A stretch of DNA of 64,000 nt, from positions 7,749,617-7,813,616 of the forward strand of contig NZ_JHEG04000001.1 in assembly GCF_000760695.4 (NCBI RefSeq). Reading direction: 5' to 3'. Under the pieces are notes generated by a model that saw only the letters and a list, made by a program, of their open reading frames with translations, was not told where the DNA came from and searched no databases. Within the stretch, counting starts at the first letter, position 1. Each line of letters starts with the position of its first letter. Of the stretch, positions 1-10,248 are shown piece by piece. This DNA comes from Tolypothrix bouteillei VB521301. Its GTDB lineage: Bacteria; Cyanobacteriota; Cyanobacteriia; Cyanobacteriales; Nostocaceae. The position numbers and the translations under genes were made by a program.

Positions 1-2909
1 TGTACATCCATTAAAATGAGATCGGGTTGTTGTGTTTTTGCTATCTCTACTGCTTCTCGTCCATTCTTAGCCAGTAAGATCCGGTATCCTTTCGCTTTTA
101 AATACTGCGTCATGGTGAAGACGTTTGTTTCATTATCTTCTGCAAGCAGCAATAGAGGAGAGGGGGATGGAGGAGAGGAGGGAGAGGGGGGAGATGAGGG
201 GGAGGGGGGAGAAGGGGGAGATAAGGAAGCCGGTCCTACCTTGTCTCTTACTTCTTCCCACGGAAGTGCAATTGTAAATCTGCTACCAACTCCTAGTTCG
301 CTTTCAACGCTTACAGTACCGTTGTGTATTTCCACAATTCGCCGAACTAATGATAATCCTAACCCCGTTCCAGCAAATCGACGGGTATAGGAGGTTTCTA
401 ACTGGACAAAAGGTTGAAATAAGTTGGGTATGTTCTCAGGAGCAATGCCAATACCTGTATCTTCTACGGTAAAGTAAATCAGTTTAGCTGTTGAATCTGC
501 TTGAACTTCAATCGATACTTTGCCTCCTTCTGGGGTAAATTTGACGGCATTGCTTAACAAGTTGATGAGTGCTTGGCGGATGCGTCTTTCATCCACTTGA
601 ATAAGATCTATTCCTTCTGGTAAATGCGAACTCAATTGAACCTTTTTCTTAAATGCTATCTGTTTCACAAAGCTGAGGCTGTAGTCACACAATCCCCGAA
701 CCGATGTGAAACCCAGTTGTAGTTCCATCTTACCAGCTTCAATTTTGGCAAGGTCGAGGATGTCGTTAATGAGTTCCAGTAGGTGCTTACCGCTTTTTTC
801 TAAGGTGGTGAGAGATTTTCGCTGTTCTTCTGTCACAGGTCCGCACACTTCATCGTTGAGTGCTTCTGTAATTCCTAGAATGGCATTGAGGGGAGTCCGC
901 AGTTCGTGACTCATATTTGCTAAGAAGCTACTTTTGGCACGGTTGGCAACTTCGGCAGCTTCTTTCGCCTCGCGCAAAGCGATTTCAGCCAGTTTGCGAT
1001 CGTTTACTTCTAGTGCTAGCGCTACAAAGTCGGCAATTGACCCTACAAAGTTTTGTTCGGTCAGTTCCCACTCGCGTGGTTCGGTTCCGACTTGTTCGTG
1101 AAATACCATTCCAACGACTTCTCCCCCAATTAAAATGGGGGCATCAATCAGGGATATAATGTTTTCTGGCTCTAGCAGTTCATCCCATAATTCCTGTACC
1201 CGTGGATCGTTGCGAGTGTCGGTCACGGCGATAGTACGGGCAGTTGCTAGCGCTTGAAAGTAAATTGGATGGTCTGCTGCGTTGCGTTCGCTTCCTGCGG
1301 AGTGTCTCTGCTGGCTGCGTTCGTAAAGGTTGGCGCATTGTAACTTAGTCCGATCGCTATTATAAAGCCACACGCTGACTCTCTCTACTTCTAAAGCGTT
1401 GGCTGCTTTTTGTGCGATCGCTTGAAATGCCGTTTCCAAATCTCCATCTGCGATCGCCTTATGATTTGCCAGTTCCGATAAGACTAAACTGTGTTGCTGC
1501 AGTCGTTGCTCGTTCTTCATCCGCTCTTGAATTTCTTGCTGTAACTCTTGAGTTCGCCGTTCAACTCGCTGTTCTAACTCTTCGTTAGCAGTTGCTAAGG
1601 CAGCAAAAGATGCGCGTAATTGCTGTGCCATTTGGTTAAACGATTCACTCAGCGCTTCTAGTTCATCGATCCCCCTTACTGTGACTGTTGGGATTGAATC
1701 CCCATGAGCAAAATCTTCTTCTGTAGCTCTAAGTGCTAACTCTTTAGCAGCAAAACTTAAGCAATGGATTGGTTTCGCTATCCTGCGGGCGGTGAAAATT
1801 CCCAACACTGTGGCTAGTCCAAAGGCTGCAATACAAAGCCAAATGGTGGTTTGAGTGTTGCGATCGATCTGCTCCATGAAATCTGCTTCTGGAACAACCA
1901 CTGCAATCAGCCAATCTACACTCAGGTTGCTTTGCAATGGTCTGACATCTAAAAACTGCTGTTGGTTTTGAAATTGAAATTTGAGTTGCTCTAAATTCTT
2001 TATCCGACTAAAGTTCCCAAATTTACCAACCAAATATTGAGCCGTTGCTTTAGTTAAAGAATTTTCACTTTCAGTTGCAGCGATCTGTATTAGCTGATTC
2101 CCTTTTATCCGAAATGGCTCATTAGGTGTAGAACTTGCTACTAAATGCCCCGAGCGATCTAGAATGAGAACCTGACCCAATTTACCGACGCGGATGGAAT
2201 CTAAGAATTTATCAATTTTGTCTAGGGGAATTAAGGTGCTTGTGACTCCCAATAATTGATTTTGTTCGTTATATATTGGCTGTGATGCACTAATAATAAG
2301 TTGTAATTCGTTGAGATCGGTGAAAATCTGACTGAAGCTAAATTTTTTATTTTTAACTGCAACTTGATAGAAAGGACGCGATCGCACGTCATAATTTTTA
2401 AACACCTTGATAAGTCGAGTTTGTTTTCCGACTTTATACTCAACTTCGTAAGTTTCTAAATCGTATCTAGTCGATTTTCCCGCTTTTCTCAGCAAAAACC
2501 TTGTTTCATTCACGCGTTGGAGCGATAAGAACTCGCGCTGCTCATTTCCAACCGCTAGAATAACACTCATAGGGTCAAATAATTCTAACTGCTGTATCAT
2601 GTAAGGTTCCCAATCTGCAAGATTTCGCAGATTGAGCAGCCCAAAATCAATGGTATTTTGGTTGCTGCGACTCACTTGACTTGGTGTAGACAGATAAGTT
2701 TGTAGTTTTTGCTCTACTCGAGTGGCGACTTCTCGACGCAATTCGCCAGCCACATCATTCACTGCTTTCTCTCCGTTACGAATGGATAACCAAGCAGTTA
2801 ATCCTACAGCTAGCAAGATTTGTAGGAGAAACGATCCCACGAGAACCCGACTGAGGGGTACGCTTCTTACTAAAGGAGAAAGCCAGCTTTGCAAAGGGTT
2901 TTGGCGCAT
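1..2909 (-). CDS. Hybrid sensor histidine kinase, C-terminus cut by window edge
   Basis: Read by hand on the minus strand: ATG at 2907-2909, open to the window edge (at least 969 residues). An N-terminal membrane segment (about residues 19-36) is followed by a large extracytoplasmic, Cache-like sensor region, a second membrane segment (about 349-368), a HAMP region with the charged stretch after ARRIAKPI, a coiled coil, a GAF-like domain (about 490-630), then HisKA with SHELRTPLN and phospho-accepting H668. The ATPase domain carries an N box (INLLSNAVKF) and G boxes (DTGIGI, GTGLGLSL). A serine/proline-only linker of about 25 residues leads into a receiver domain whose acceptor Asp is residue 968 (DLILMDV); the rest lies beyond the window. 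The linker is encoded by a CT-rich low-complexity tract at 157-225. Ligand unknown; the family autophosphorylates on His and passes phosphate to the receiver. Confidence 0.9.
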   Translation of the reverse strand, partial: MRQNPLQSWLSPLVRSVPLSRVLVGSFLLQILLAVGLTAWLSIRNGEKAVNDVAGELRREVATRVEQKLQTYLSTPSQVSRSNQNTIDFGLLNLRNLADWEPYMIQQLELFDPMSVILAVGNEQREFLSLQRVNETRFLLRKAGKSTRYDLETYEVEYKVGKQTRLIKVFKNYDVRSRPFYQVAVKNKKFSFSQIFTDLNELQLIISASQPIYNEQNQLLGVTSTLIPLDKIDKFLDSIRVGKLGQVLILDRSGHLVASSTPNEPFRIKGNQLIQIAATESENSLTKATAQYLVGKFGNFSRIKNLEQLKFQFQNQQQFLDVRPLQSNLSVDWLIAVVVPEADFMEQIDRNTQTTIWLCIAAFGLATVLGIFTARRIAKPIHCLSFAAKELALRATEEDFAHGDSIPTVTVRGIDELEALSESFNQMAQQLRASFAALATANEELEQRVERRTQELQQEIQERMKNEQRLQQHSLVLSELANHKAIADGDLETAFQAIAQKAANALEVERVSVWLYNSDRTKLQCANLYERSQQRHSAGSERNAADHPIYFQALATARTIAVTDTRNDPRVQELWDELLEPENIISLIDAPILIGGEVVGMVFHEQVGTEPREWELTEQNFVGSIADFVALALEVNDRKLAEIALREAKEAAEVANRAKSSFLANMSHELRTPLNAILGITEALNDEVCGPVTEEQRKSLTTLEKSGKHLLELINDILDLAKIEAGKMELQLGFTSVRGLCDYSLSFVKQIAFKKKVQLSSHLPEGIDLIQVDERRIRQALINLLSNAVKFTPEGGKVSIEVQADSTAKLIYFTVEDTGIGIAPENIPNLFQPFVQLETSYTRRFAGTGLGLSLVRRIVEIHNGTVSVESELGVGSRFTIALPWEEVRDKVGPASLSPPSPPSPSSPPSPSSPPSPSPLLLLAEDNETNVFTMTQYLKAKGYRILLAKNGREAVEIAKTQQPDLILMDV

Positions 2910-2988
2910 CTACTTGGTTTATCCTTGGCGATTGGGGACAAGGGGGACAAGGAAGAGAGTCGGATGTATGAATGCAACTTGATATCAG

Positions 2989-5900
2989 CTACTCAAATGC
3001 TCCCAATGCTTTGAGTGTTGCTCGTTGTGCTTCTGATAAACCAGTTACACCTGTAATGTTGGTTCCTTCATAGGGTCTATCGGCTCTTATTGTTTTGAGG
3101 CAGTCTCCAGTATTAATATCCCATAATTTGATAGTTTCATCTGCACTACTGCTTGCAAGGATGTTACCTTGAGGATTAAAGCCGATGGATAACACCTGGC
3201 TTGTGTGTCCTCTTAAAGTCTTGAGGCATTGTCCGGTATTGACTGCCCAAAGTTTTACGGTTCGATCTGCACTGGCACTGGCAAGGGTTTGCCCGTCAGG
3301 GCTGAAACTAACTGATAAAATATGATTATTATGTCCTTGTAAAATTTTAAGACACTGCCCTGTCTCTACATCCCACAATCTCACGGTTTGGTCTGCACTT
3401 CCACTAGCAAGAATGCCTCCAACACCTCTTATTAAGGGCGGAGAGGAGGGGATCGGACTAAAAGCAATACACAAAACCCAGTTGGTGTGTCCTTGTAAGG
3501 TTTGAAAGCACTGTCCGGTATTGATTGTCCAAAATTTCACGGTTTGATCTGCGCTGCTACTGGCGATCGCTTGACCATCTGGGCTAAAACAGACTGAAAA
3601 AACGTTTCCTTCGTGTTCTTGCAAGACTCTCAAGCACTGTCCTGTTTCGATATTCCACAGTCGCACAGTACAATCCGCACTACCACTGGCTAATATTCCC
3701 CCCGAGTTGCTCTTATTGAGGTGACTAAAGGCGACTGAGAAAACTTTTTCTGTGTGTTCCTCTAAAGTCTTGAAACATTGTCCCGTTTCTACATCCCATA
3801 ACTTGATTGTTCGATCGGTGCTACCACTTGCTAAAATGCTCCTTGCTTCTCGAGTTTCGTGAAATGCAATGGCGGAAACTTGGTTTGTATGCCCTTGCAA
3901 CACTTTTAAGCATTGCCCGGTTTCGCTATCCCACAATCTTACCAAATGGTCATTACTCCCACTGGCAAGAACGACCTCTGCTTGTTCGCTCCTGTTTAAG
4001 GAAAAACCAAAGCATACTGAAGGTATCTGGTTGGTATATCCTTGTAATGTTTTAAGGCATTGGTTGCTTTCCGTATCCCATAGCTTGACCGTTCGGTCGT
4101 CGCCTCCACTAGCAAGAACTGAACCATCAGGATTAAACTCTAGGGTTCGTACCCAATTGGTGTGTCCTTGTAAAACTGCGATACACTGCCCTGTAGCAGT
4201 ATCCCACAGCCTAATTGTGCGATCGGCACTTCCACTGGCAACAACTAATGCATCTGGGCTAAATTTCAGACACAGAACTTGACTGCTATGCCCTTGTAAT
4301 GTTCCGATCGATTCCCCTGTTTTGATATCCCACAATTTTACAGAACCGCTTGCACTGCCAATAACTAAAATTTCTCCCGTTCCCTGGTTGGAGGATGGAG
4401 CAAACGCCATACATTGGGCTCTTTCGGTATGCTCGTATAAGGTAAGAAAACATTCCCCTGTTTTTGTATCCCACAACCTAATAGGTTCTTCATTGCTTGC
4501 TGTTGCCAAAATATGACTATCGGAACTTATAGCAACGCAATGAATGGGGCTCATATTATCTTGCAAACTTGTCAAGCATTCCCCTGTTTCTACATCCCAA
4601 AGGCTGACTGTGTTATCTCTTGCTTGACTGATAAGAATTTGACATTGATGTGTTAAAAGAACGCTTAAAACTTGGCTAGTATACCGTTGCAATGTTCGTA
4701 TAACTTGCCCCTTATTCACATCCCAAAACTTAACGATTTGGTCTTGACCTCTACTGACAAGAATGGGGCTCTCAGGATGAAAATCAATGGAGATTATCTG
4801 ACTTGTATGCCCCTTTAAAGTTAATAGCAACTGACCGTCTGTTGCTCGCCATAAATAAATATCGCCTTTATCATCACCAGTTGCTAGAATTTCACCGTTT
4901 GAGTTGAATGCGATCGCTAATACGTTACCAAAAATTTGTGTGAAAATAGATTTACTAAGTTCGGCACGGGCTAAATTCACTTGATGCAAAGTGAGTCCTT
5001 GAAGGTTAGCTTGCCAAATCGGTAATTCAGAAAAATCAAAGCCTCTTAAATCCGTTTTGAGTTGAGAAAGCAAGTTGAAAACGTTTCCACCTAAATATCC
5101 CGATTCCTTCGGTGCTTGTTGGCGCTGATAGGAAAGCATTTGAATCAACTGCACTTCAATGGCTTTTCTAGTTCCTAATTTACGCAGCAGTTCGGCAATT
5201 ATAGGATTGACAATTAATTTAATTTGTGCGTCTTTAATATAATCTTTTGCAGCCGCTTTCAGGAGAGCGTGAGTGTGAATGAGGGGAGTAGGGGGAACAG
5301 GGATATAAGGAGATAAGGTAGAATCTGTTCCCCGGTCTACTCCATTTCCCCAGTCCCCTATTTCCTGACTAATCTGTTCAACTAACCGCTCAGTGACATA
5401 CTCCATAATGACGGGTTGCATTGTCTTCTTTTGAAAGCTTTGCTCGAGAAGAGAGCGTCTGAGTAAGGATTCTAAAGCTTCTAGAAGTTGATGCTTGAGT
5501 AACTTAGGGTAAATATCATCTTCGAGTTCCACAAGCGAAACCCCTTCACGATTAATAGCGAGCCAGTAAATTACACCTTTTTCTGTATGTGTTAAGCGTT
5601 CAAATTGTCGATCTAGCAGTAGGCGAATGCTGTTGAAGCTAGAAATACCTGCTTCTAGAAAAGCACTAACATCACCACCAAACAATTCTTGAATAGTTGT
5701 AGCAACAATTTTAAGGGCTAGAGGATTTCCACTGTACCGTGAAATCAATTGCTCGCTTTCTTGTTGGGATACAGAAAGCCCTTTAATACTCAGTAATTCT
5801 CGAGCTTCCGCTTTCAGCCCCGCAAGTTGCAACGTTCTCACAGGAAGAGCTTCTCCTGCTTGCATGGCGATTGCATTGGGCTTTTCTCGGCTAGTTAACA

Positions 5901-6741
5901 ATAAACAGCTTTGGTGTGGAACTTCACCTATATTGCGAAGCAATTCATCATAACCTTCACAATCTGTTTGGAACGTTCCTGCATACACCCCACTCTGCAT
6001 TAATGTTTCTAAATTGTCCAACACAATCAAGCAGCGATGTTCCCGGAGAAGTTCCATCAATTTGGAAAGCTTCCCGGCTTTGGTTTCTGGTAGTTGAACC
6101 GCGTGTTGGGGGGATAAAAATTTCAGCAAATCGTCTAAAAGATTTGTGAAGGGAGGTGCATGACGCAGACTCCGCCAGATCGCAAATTCAAATCGATCTT
6201 GGATCTGCTCGGCTAACTTAGTCACCAGTGTCGTTTTGCCAATTCCACCGCTTCCAAGTAACGCTACCAACCGACAATGTTCTTGAAGAATCCATTGCTC
6301 GAGTACAGCCAGTTCCTCCACGCGACCGCAGAAGAAGGAGACATCGACAGCTTCACCCCAGTCTGTGAGGGTATGGGGAGTGGAGTGAAGAGGTGAAGGG
6401 GTGAGGGGGTGAGGGGGGGACGATTGTTCTTGTGGTGATATTTCTTGAGTTGTTGTCCTTACGTTTAAACTCTGTTTTGCACCAGTGTAGTCTTCTGGCT
6501 CCATTTGCAAGCCCACTGCCTTAAATACTAAGGCTATTGAATCTCGATCGACTCCCTGTCCGCGCAAAATTTTCCTAATTGTGGCGGGATGCAAACCCTG
6601 ACCTTCAAGCTGAGACCGACGAACGAACTCTTGAACTGGATAACGTTCGATTTCTAGCTGACGTATCCGGTTCTCTAACTTTGCTTGTCCTTTAGGACTA
6701 AGTACAACACCTCTACTTCGTTGTCCTACGGGCAAATCCAT
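2989..6741 (-). CDS. STAND NTPase: N-terminal HTH-like domain, NB-ARC, 14 WD40 repeats
   Basis: 1250 residues. Residues 1-90 resemble a compact helix-turn-helix domain ([12 protein letters not shown]). The NB-ARC module follows with Walker [13 protein letters not shown], Walker [10 protein letters not shown] and an LLLTSRE sensor motif, then a winged-helix segment ([15 protein letters not shown]). From about residue 600 I count 14 WD40 repeats, most ending in a (K/R)LWD-type tetrad, enough for two propellers. Such STAND proteins are switch ATPases in which the WD40 part senses and the N-terminus signals; the target here is unknown. Two proline-rich stretches (after residue 100 and near 475) and an insertion inside repeat 12 ([11 protein letters not shown]) look like translated dispersed DNA repeats. 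It lies 79 bp upstream of the sensor kinase on the same strand, so co-transcription is possible. Confidence 0.92.
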   Translation of the reverse strand: MDLPVGQRSRGVVLSPKGQAKLENRIRQLEIERYPVQEFVRRSQLEGQGLHPATIRKILRGQGVDRDSIALVFKAVGLQMEPEDYTGAKQSLNVRTTTQEISPQEQSSPPHPLTPSPLHSTPHTLTDWGEAVDVSFFCGRVEELAVLEQWILQEHCRLVALLGSGGIGKTTLVTKLAEQIQDRFEFAIWRSLRHAPPFTNLLDDLLKFLSPQHAVQLPETKAGKLSKLMELLREHRCLIVLDNLETLMQSGVYAGTFQTDCEGYDELLRNIGEVPHQSCLLLTSREKPNAIAMQAGEALPVRTLQLAGLKAEARELLSIKGLSVSQQESEQLISRYSGNPLALKIVATTIQELFGGDVSAFLEAGISSFNSIRLLLDRQFERLTHTEKGVIYWLAINREGVSLVELEDDIYPKLLKHQLLEALESLLRRSLLEQSFQKKTMQPVIMEYVTERLVEQISQEIGDWGNGVDRGTDSTLSPYIPVPPTPLIHTHALLKAAAKDYIKDAQIKLIVNPIIAELLRKLGTRKAIEVQLIQMLSYQRQQAPKESGYLGGNVFNLLSQLKTDLRGFDFSELPIWQANLQGLTLHQVNLARAELSKSIFTQIFGNVLAIAFNSNGEILATGDDKGDIYLWRATDGQLLLTLKGHTSQIISIDFHPESPILVSRGQDQIVKFWDVNKGQVIRTLQRYTSQVLSVLLTHQCQILISQARDNTVSLWDVETGECLTSLQDNMSPIHCVAISSDSHILATASNEEPIRLWDTKTGECFLTLYEHTERAQCMAFAPSSNQGTGEILVIGSASGSVKLWDIKTGESIGTLQGHSSQVLCLKFSPDALVVASGSADRTIRLWDTATGQCIAVLQGHTNWVRTLEFNPDGSVLASGGDDRTVKLWDTESNQCLKTLQGYTNQIPSVCFGFSLNRSEQAEVVLASGSNDHLVRLWDSETGQCLKVLQGHTNQVSAIAFHETREARSILASGSTDRTIKLWDVETGQCFKTLEEHTEKVFSVAFSHLNKSNSGGILASGSADCTVRLWNIETGQCLRVLQEHEGNVFSVCFSPDGQAIASSSADQTVKFWTINTGQCFQTLQGHTNWVLCIAFSPIPSSPPLIRGVGGILASGSADQTVRLWDVETGQCLKILQGHNNHILSVSFSPDGQTLASASADRTVKLWAVNTGQCLKTLRGHTSQVLSIGFNPQGNILASSSADETIKLWDINTGDCLKTIRADRPYEGTNITGVTGLSEAQRATLKALGAFE

Positions 6742-6808
6742 GATCTTGGCTCTGTTAGATTAAATATTAATATACTACTTTTGGAAGAAGATTAGCACGA
6801 GTTACTGG

Positions 6809-7603
6809 TTACTGAAAGGGTAATTGTGCTTCACGGACTTGCTTGTTCAACAAGCTTATACTTGTATACGCAACTGATAAACTTAATATTTCTAAAATAA
6901 TAAATTCAATAGACGTATCCCGTCCTGTACTGTTAAAGATATCCCATAAAGCATGAAGTAATACTGCTGTTAAAAAAGCCTTTACCACTTGCCAATTCAA
7001 TAATGTATTGTGCCCTACTTGATTTCTCTGTCTCCACATAACAGCACATACAAGCCCAGTCCAAGCCGCGTGTCCGGCGGGAGAGAATAATCCACGAGCA
7101 AGCAAAACTCCATCAAGAACGACCAAATTTCCTTTTGATTCCAAAAGGGATACGAAACTGTAGCCCATTGTCTCAAGTGCAGCAAAACCCATCCCGGAAG
7201 CAGTCCCTAGAAGTATTCCTGCTGTTAAAGAACGATGACGCCCTTGTAAGTAATACATTAAAGGAAAAATTAGTTTAGCACTTTCTTCAATCAGTCCAAC
7301 ACCAAGCATGGGTAAAAAACCCAACGCTTTGAAGACATCGTACTCTAAATTTCCTGCAATAACCGTGCCTGCAACTCCACCCCAAAGAAAACAGATTGCC
7401 ATTGGGGGTAATAAGTCTTCCCAATCAGGTAAATTTTCATATAAATAAGTTACAAAAGTAACAGGAACGAGGAATGAACCTAGTAAGATAACACTCGGTA
7501 TAAAGTTGGGGTTATTGGTCGTGATAACAGCTTTTTCAACAAGATACAGCAGAACCAGCCCACTGAGGAATATTTGAAACCACCTGCGTCTGATAAAAGC
7601 CAT
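6809..7603 (-). CDS. PrsW-type intramembrane metalloprotease family protein
   Basis: 264 residues, about seven or eight hydrophobic segments. It shows the signature of the PrsW/CAAX-like membrane protease family: GLIEESAKL (paired Glu), FAALETMGY (FxxxE), SPAGHAAWTG (His) and LLHALWDIFN (HxxxD). In Bacillus PrsW cleaves an anti-sigma factor; the cyanobacterial substrate is unknown. A group 2 sigma factor lies about 3 kb away, but nothing here shows that they are linked. It lies 67 bp upstream of the STAND NTPase on the same strand. A CCAGGCAAGATAGC motif shared with two other loci lies about 60 bp upstream of its start. Confidence 0.85.
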   Translation of the reverse strand: MAFIRRRWFQIFLSGLVLLYLVEKAVITTNNPNFIPSVILLGSFLVPVTFVTYLYENLPDWEDLLPPMAICFLWGGVAGTVIAGNLEYDVFKALGFLPMLGVGLIEESAKLIFPLMYYLQGRHRSLTAGILLGTASGMGFAALETMGYSFVSLLESKGNLVVLDGVLLARGLFSPAGHAAWTGLVCAVMWRQRNQVGHNTLLNWQVVKAFLTAVLLHALWDIFNSTGRDTSIEFIILEILSLSVAYTSISLLNKQVREAQLPFQ

Positions 7604-8143
7604 ATATTTACGAGATGATTGAGTGACATAGTTATTATGGGCTTAAAACTAGAATTAAGTCCAGGCAAGATAGCATAGAAAAGCTATAACTTATCACAAA
7701 ACATTAAAGGGTTCTGGTAAATAGGTATCACAATCCGCTTGGTATCCAATCTCCCAATACAAACGCGATCGTGCAAACTTACTTATACTTGTAACACGGT
7801 AACCACTTGCGTGCAACAATCTCAACGCAACAGGAGAATGCTCTCGCTCCAAAAGATACAGCTACTGACAACAGATTTAATAATTCTGCTAAATCGTCGC
7901 CAGTGGTTGAAGCCCAAGGATGGATCTCAGGAACGAATGGTAAGGCGGTTCTTGTATAAGCGTTTGAGAGTTTTTCTCTAAAAAATCAAACAGCCCTACC
8001 CGATGACAGGGCTAAGCGGATCGTGCTCACCACCACCATCGCGACAGTCCCAATCAGACGTATTTGCCTTTCAAGAAAATCTTCCCAAGTTCTTAACTTT
8101 TTCTTTCTACAGTCAGACTACAAGCATAAACCAGTTGAAAATC
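7604..8143. other. Spacer between PrsW-like gene and htrA
   Basis: The divergent promoter region holds one probable gene fossil (7798-7959) and a short hairpin AGCCCT/AGGGCT at about 7991-8012. I see no intact gene. The reading frame of the HtrA gene stays open upstream to 8003, but that extension (CSPPPSRQ...) is unlike the family and is left out. Confidence 0.6.
7798..7959 (+). pseudogene. Possible C-terminal remnant of a filamentous-haemagglutinin-type secreted protein
   Basis: A frame ending in TAA at 7957-7959 reads ...SSPVVEAQGWISGTNGKAVL, which resembles the conserved C-terminal end (EAQGW...NGxVVL) of cyanobacterial two-partner-secretion exoproteins. No start codon or upstream domain is present and a stop interrupts the frame just before 7798. 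If real, it is the scar of a deleted exoprotein gene. The match is short and made from memory of the family. Confidence 0.35.
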
Positions 8144-9451
8144 ATGAATAATTTAAACCAAGATACCAGAAATAATTCTCAGGAAATTGATAAATTTACA
8201 TTAGATCCAAAATTACAATCTGACAAACCATCTTATAGAGCATGGAAAAAACCAATTACTTATTTAGGATGCGTGCTAGTTGGCGCAGGAATGACAGTTC
8301 TTACTATGCGCTACCAAGCAAATCATTTTTTGCTACCTCAACCACTAGCTTCCAATCAACCAGTTAATGCAACTCAATCACCTGTTAATTCTTCTACACT
8401 TGATAGTTTGAACTTTATCACCTCAGTCGTGAATCAGACTGGACCTGCTGTTGTTAGAATTGATTCTACTCAAACGGTAAAAAACCCTCAGGCTAGTGTT
8501 TTTAACGATCCATTATTCCGGCAATTTTTTGGCTCTGAAATTCCTAAAGTGCCATCAAATGAGACTGTCCACGGAATTGGTTCGGGCTTCATTATTAATC
8601 CTAATGGTGAAATTCTAACGAATGCTCATGTCGTAAAAGGAGTGAAAACAGTAACCGTTACCCTTAAAGATGGACGTACTTTTAAAGGTAAAGTTATGGG
8701 TAGCGATCCCGTAACAGATGTTGCTGTAGTTAAAATTTCGGCTAATAATTTGCCAGTAGTGTTATTGGGTGATTCCGAGCGCCTCAAACCAGGACAATGG
8801 GTGATAGCGATCGGAAATCCCCTCGGTTTAGATAATACCGTCACTCAAGGTATCGTCAGTGCTACAGGTCGTTCTAGTTCTCAGGTAGGAATGCCAGATG
8901 AACGAGTTAACTATATCCAAACTGATGCTGCTATTAATCCGGGTAATTCTGGTGGACCGTTGTTAAACTCCTCCGGTCAAGTCATTGGAATGAATACTGC
9001 AATTCTTAAAGATACTCAAGGTTTGGGTTTTGCAATTCCCATTAATGTCGCTAAGACGATCGCCAATCAAATCATCACTAAAGGGAAAGTTGAGCATCCT
9101 TATTTGGGTATTCAAATGTTAACGCTTACACCTGAAGTGAAACAAGAACTAAACAGCGATCCCAACTCTCCAATTAGTGTTGATGAATCTCAAGGGGTGC
9201 TGGTTGTCAAAGTGATACCTTCTTCGCCTGCTGCTCGTGGGGGAATCCGCGCAGGTGATGTTATTGAGAAGGCAAACAATCAAGCTGTTGATAGCTCAAA
9301 TGAGTTGCAACAAATTGTAGATAGTACTTCTATAGGTAAAAACTTACAATTACAAATTCAGCGCCAAGGAAAAACGCTGAATGTAAATTTGCAACCGGGG
9401 GTGTTACCTACAACAAATAACAATGACAGTGACAGTGACAGTGACCAGTAA
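8144..9451 (+). CDS. HtrA/Deg-type serine protease, membrane anchored, one PDZ domain
   Basis: 435 residues from ATG 8144. A membrane anchor lies at residues 37-56 (ITYLGCVLVGAGMTVL), a trypsin-like domain follows with triad H162 (TNAHVV), D192 (TDVAVV) and S269 (GNSGGPL), then one PDZ domain (about 310-410) with a YLGIQM start. The family degrades misfolded proteins in the periplasm or thylakoid lumen under heat or light stress (cyanobacterial HhoA/HhoB/HtrA). The C-terminus ends in a DSDSDSDQ tail encoded by the tandem GACAGT repeat at 9424-9444. The next gene starts 27 bp after the stop and could be co-transcribed. Confidence 0.93.
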   Translation: MNNLNQDTRNNSQEIDKFTLDPKLQSDKPSYRAWKKPITYLGCVLVGAGMTVLTMRYQANHFLLPQPLASNQPVNATQSPVNSSTLDSLNFITSVVNQTGPAVVRIDSTQTVKNPQASVFNDPLFRQFFGSEIPKVPSNETVHGIGSGFIINPNGEILTNAHVVKGVKTVTVTLKDGRTFKGKVMGSDPVTDVAVVKISANNLPVVLLGDSERLKPGQWVIAIGNPLGLDNTVTQGIVSATGRSSSQVGMPDERVNYIQTDAAINPGNSGGPLLNSSGQVIGMNTAILKDTQGLGFAIPINVAKTIANQIITKGKVEHPYLGIQMLTLTPEVKQELNSDPNSPISVDESQGVLVVKVIPSSPAARGGIRAGDVIEKANNQAVDSSNELQQIVDSTSIGKNLQLQIQRQGKTLNVNLQPGVLPTTNNNDSDSDSDQ

Positions 9452-9478
9452 TCAGTGACAAATGACAAAATTTTAGTT

Positions 9479-9982
9479 ATGGTACAGCGAACTCAAATAT
9501 CCAGCAATAAGTCTTTTTCTTTTCGTACTAACACCACGATCGCAGCAATTATTGGAACCGCTTTGGTAGTGGGAATTCTCATTGGTGTGAGTGTAAGTAC
9601 TGTTGCTAATTCCAGCCCAGATAATGTCGCTAGTAGCACCTATATTGACAGTTCTGCGCCAGATGCTGATGTCTGCGTGCAGTATGGAGCAAGTGCTATT
9701 GTTACGGATGCTCGAATCTTTGTTACCCTGAACCCCTTTAGGGTGTATGTTTCTCAACCGCGAATGCAACCTGGATGTGTTTTGCGTACAAGTGATTGGT
9801 CAATTCTGCAACAAAAAAACTTGGTAACATCTCAACAAATCAGCACTTGTAAAAACAGTTTAAATACTTTTGCTTACACGGGTAAATTAGAAAATTCGCC
9901 TCAAATTTCTTGTGTTTATCCAAATAATGCAGCTGGAAATCTCTTTGTCCCTCAAGCAACTACTGCTACAACAACACCTTAG
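9479..9982 (+). CDS. DUF3172 family membrane-anchored protein
   Basis: 167 residues from ATG 9479; an upstream in-frame GTG at 9455 would add eight residues. One N-terminal membrane segment (TTIAAIIGTALVVGILIGVS) precedes a conserved domain with ADVCVQYGASA, FVTLNPFRVYVSQP and QPGCVL, the pattern I recognise as cyanobacterial DUF3172. Three cysteines in the outer domain could form disulfides. No biochemical function is known for the family. It sits 27 bp after the HtrA gene on the same strand, suggesting an envelope-related operon. Confidence 0.85.
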   Translation: MVQRTQISSNKSFSFRTNTTIAAIIGTALVVGILIGVSVSTVANSSPDNVASSTYIDSSAPDADVCVQYGASAIVTDARIFVTLNPFRVYVSQPRMQPGCVLRTSDWSILQQKNLVTSQQISTCKNSLNTFAYTGKLENSPQISCVYPNNAAGNLFVPQATTATTTP

Positions 9983-10018
9983 TTTAAATATATTTAATGT
10001 TCTTTAGGTTTGAAACTT

Positions 10019-10239
10019 ATGTCTGTATTTAACAAGCAACACATAAACCAAATCCAGTCAGAAAACTTTTGGGATAACTCTGCTAAAACCGTTATTTTTA
10101 ACTTTATTACCGCTTTGATAATTCGTACCTTTATTGTTGAAACACGTTATGTACCTTCTCAATGGAACCTACTATTCAACCAGGTGAACATTTGATGAGT
10201 GAGTTTTTGGTGGATACCCTACGTATATATTGGAAATAA
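10019..10239 (+). pseudogene. Broken signal peptidase I gene
   Basis: From ATG 10019 the frame reads like the N-terminus of a cyanobacterial type I signal peptidase: an amphipathic start, a membrane anchor (TVIFNFITALIIRTFIV), then ETRYVPS. At this point, where the catalytic Ser-Met should follow, the frame shifts (it continues QWNLLFNQVNI and stops near 10195), while the +2 frame resumes from ATG 10162 as MEPTIQPGEHLM, the normal continuation. That frame ends at TAA 10237-10239, so the Lys-containing catalytic domain is missing altogether. Two independent lesions, a small deletion at the active-site serine and a large 3' truncation, make this a clear pseudogene. Confidence 0.8.
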
Positions 10240-10248
10240 GATTGCTAT

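Noticed and set aside
3807..4516. Several plus-strand frames opposite the WD40 region
   Set aside because: They are antisense to the repeated WD40 codons and repeat with the same period; no independent domain.
3000..4950. Regular repeats that could be mistaken for a CRISPR array
   Set aside because: The periodicity is about 126 bp and encodes WD40 units; there are no short identical repeats with unique spacers.
7739..7981. Plus-strand 80-codon frame
   Set aside because: A different frame of the same stretch carries the exoprotein-like end; this one shows no family features.
8003..8143. N-terminal extension of the HtrA protein
   Set aside because: Unlike HtrA family starts; ATG 8144 gives the normal cytoplasmic tail plus anchor.
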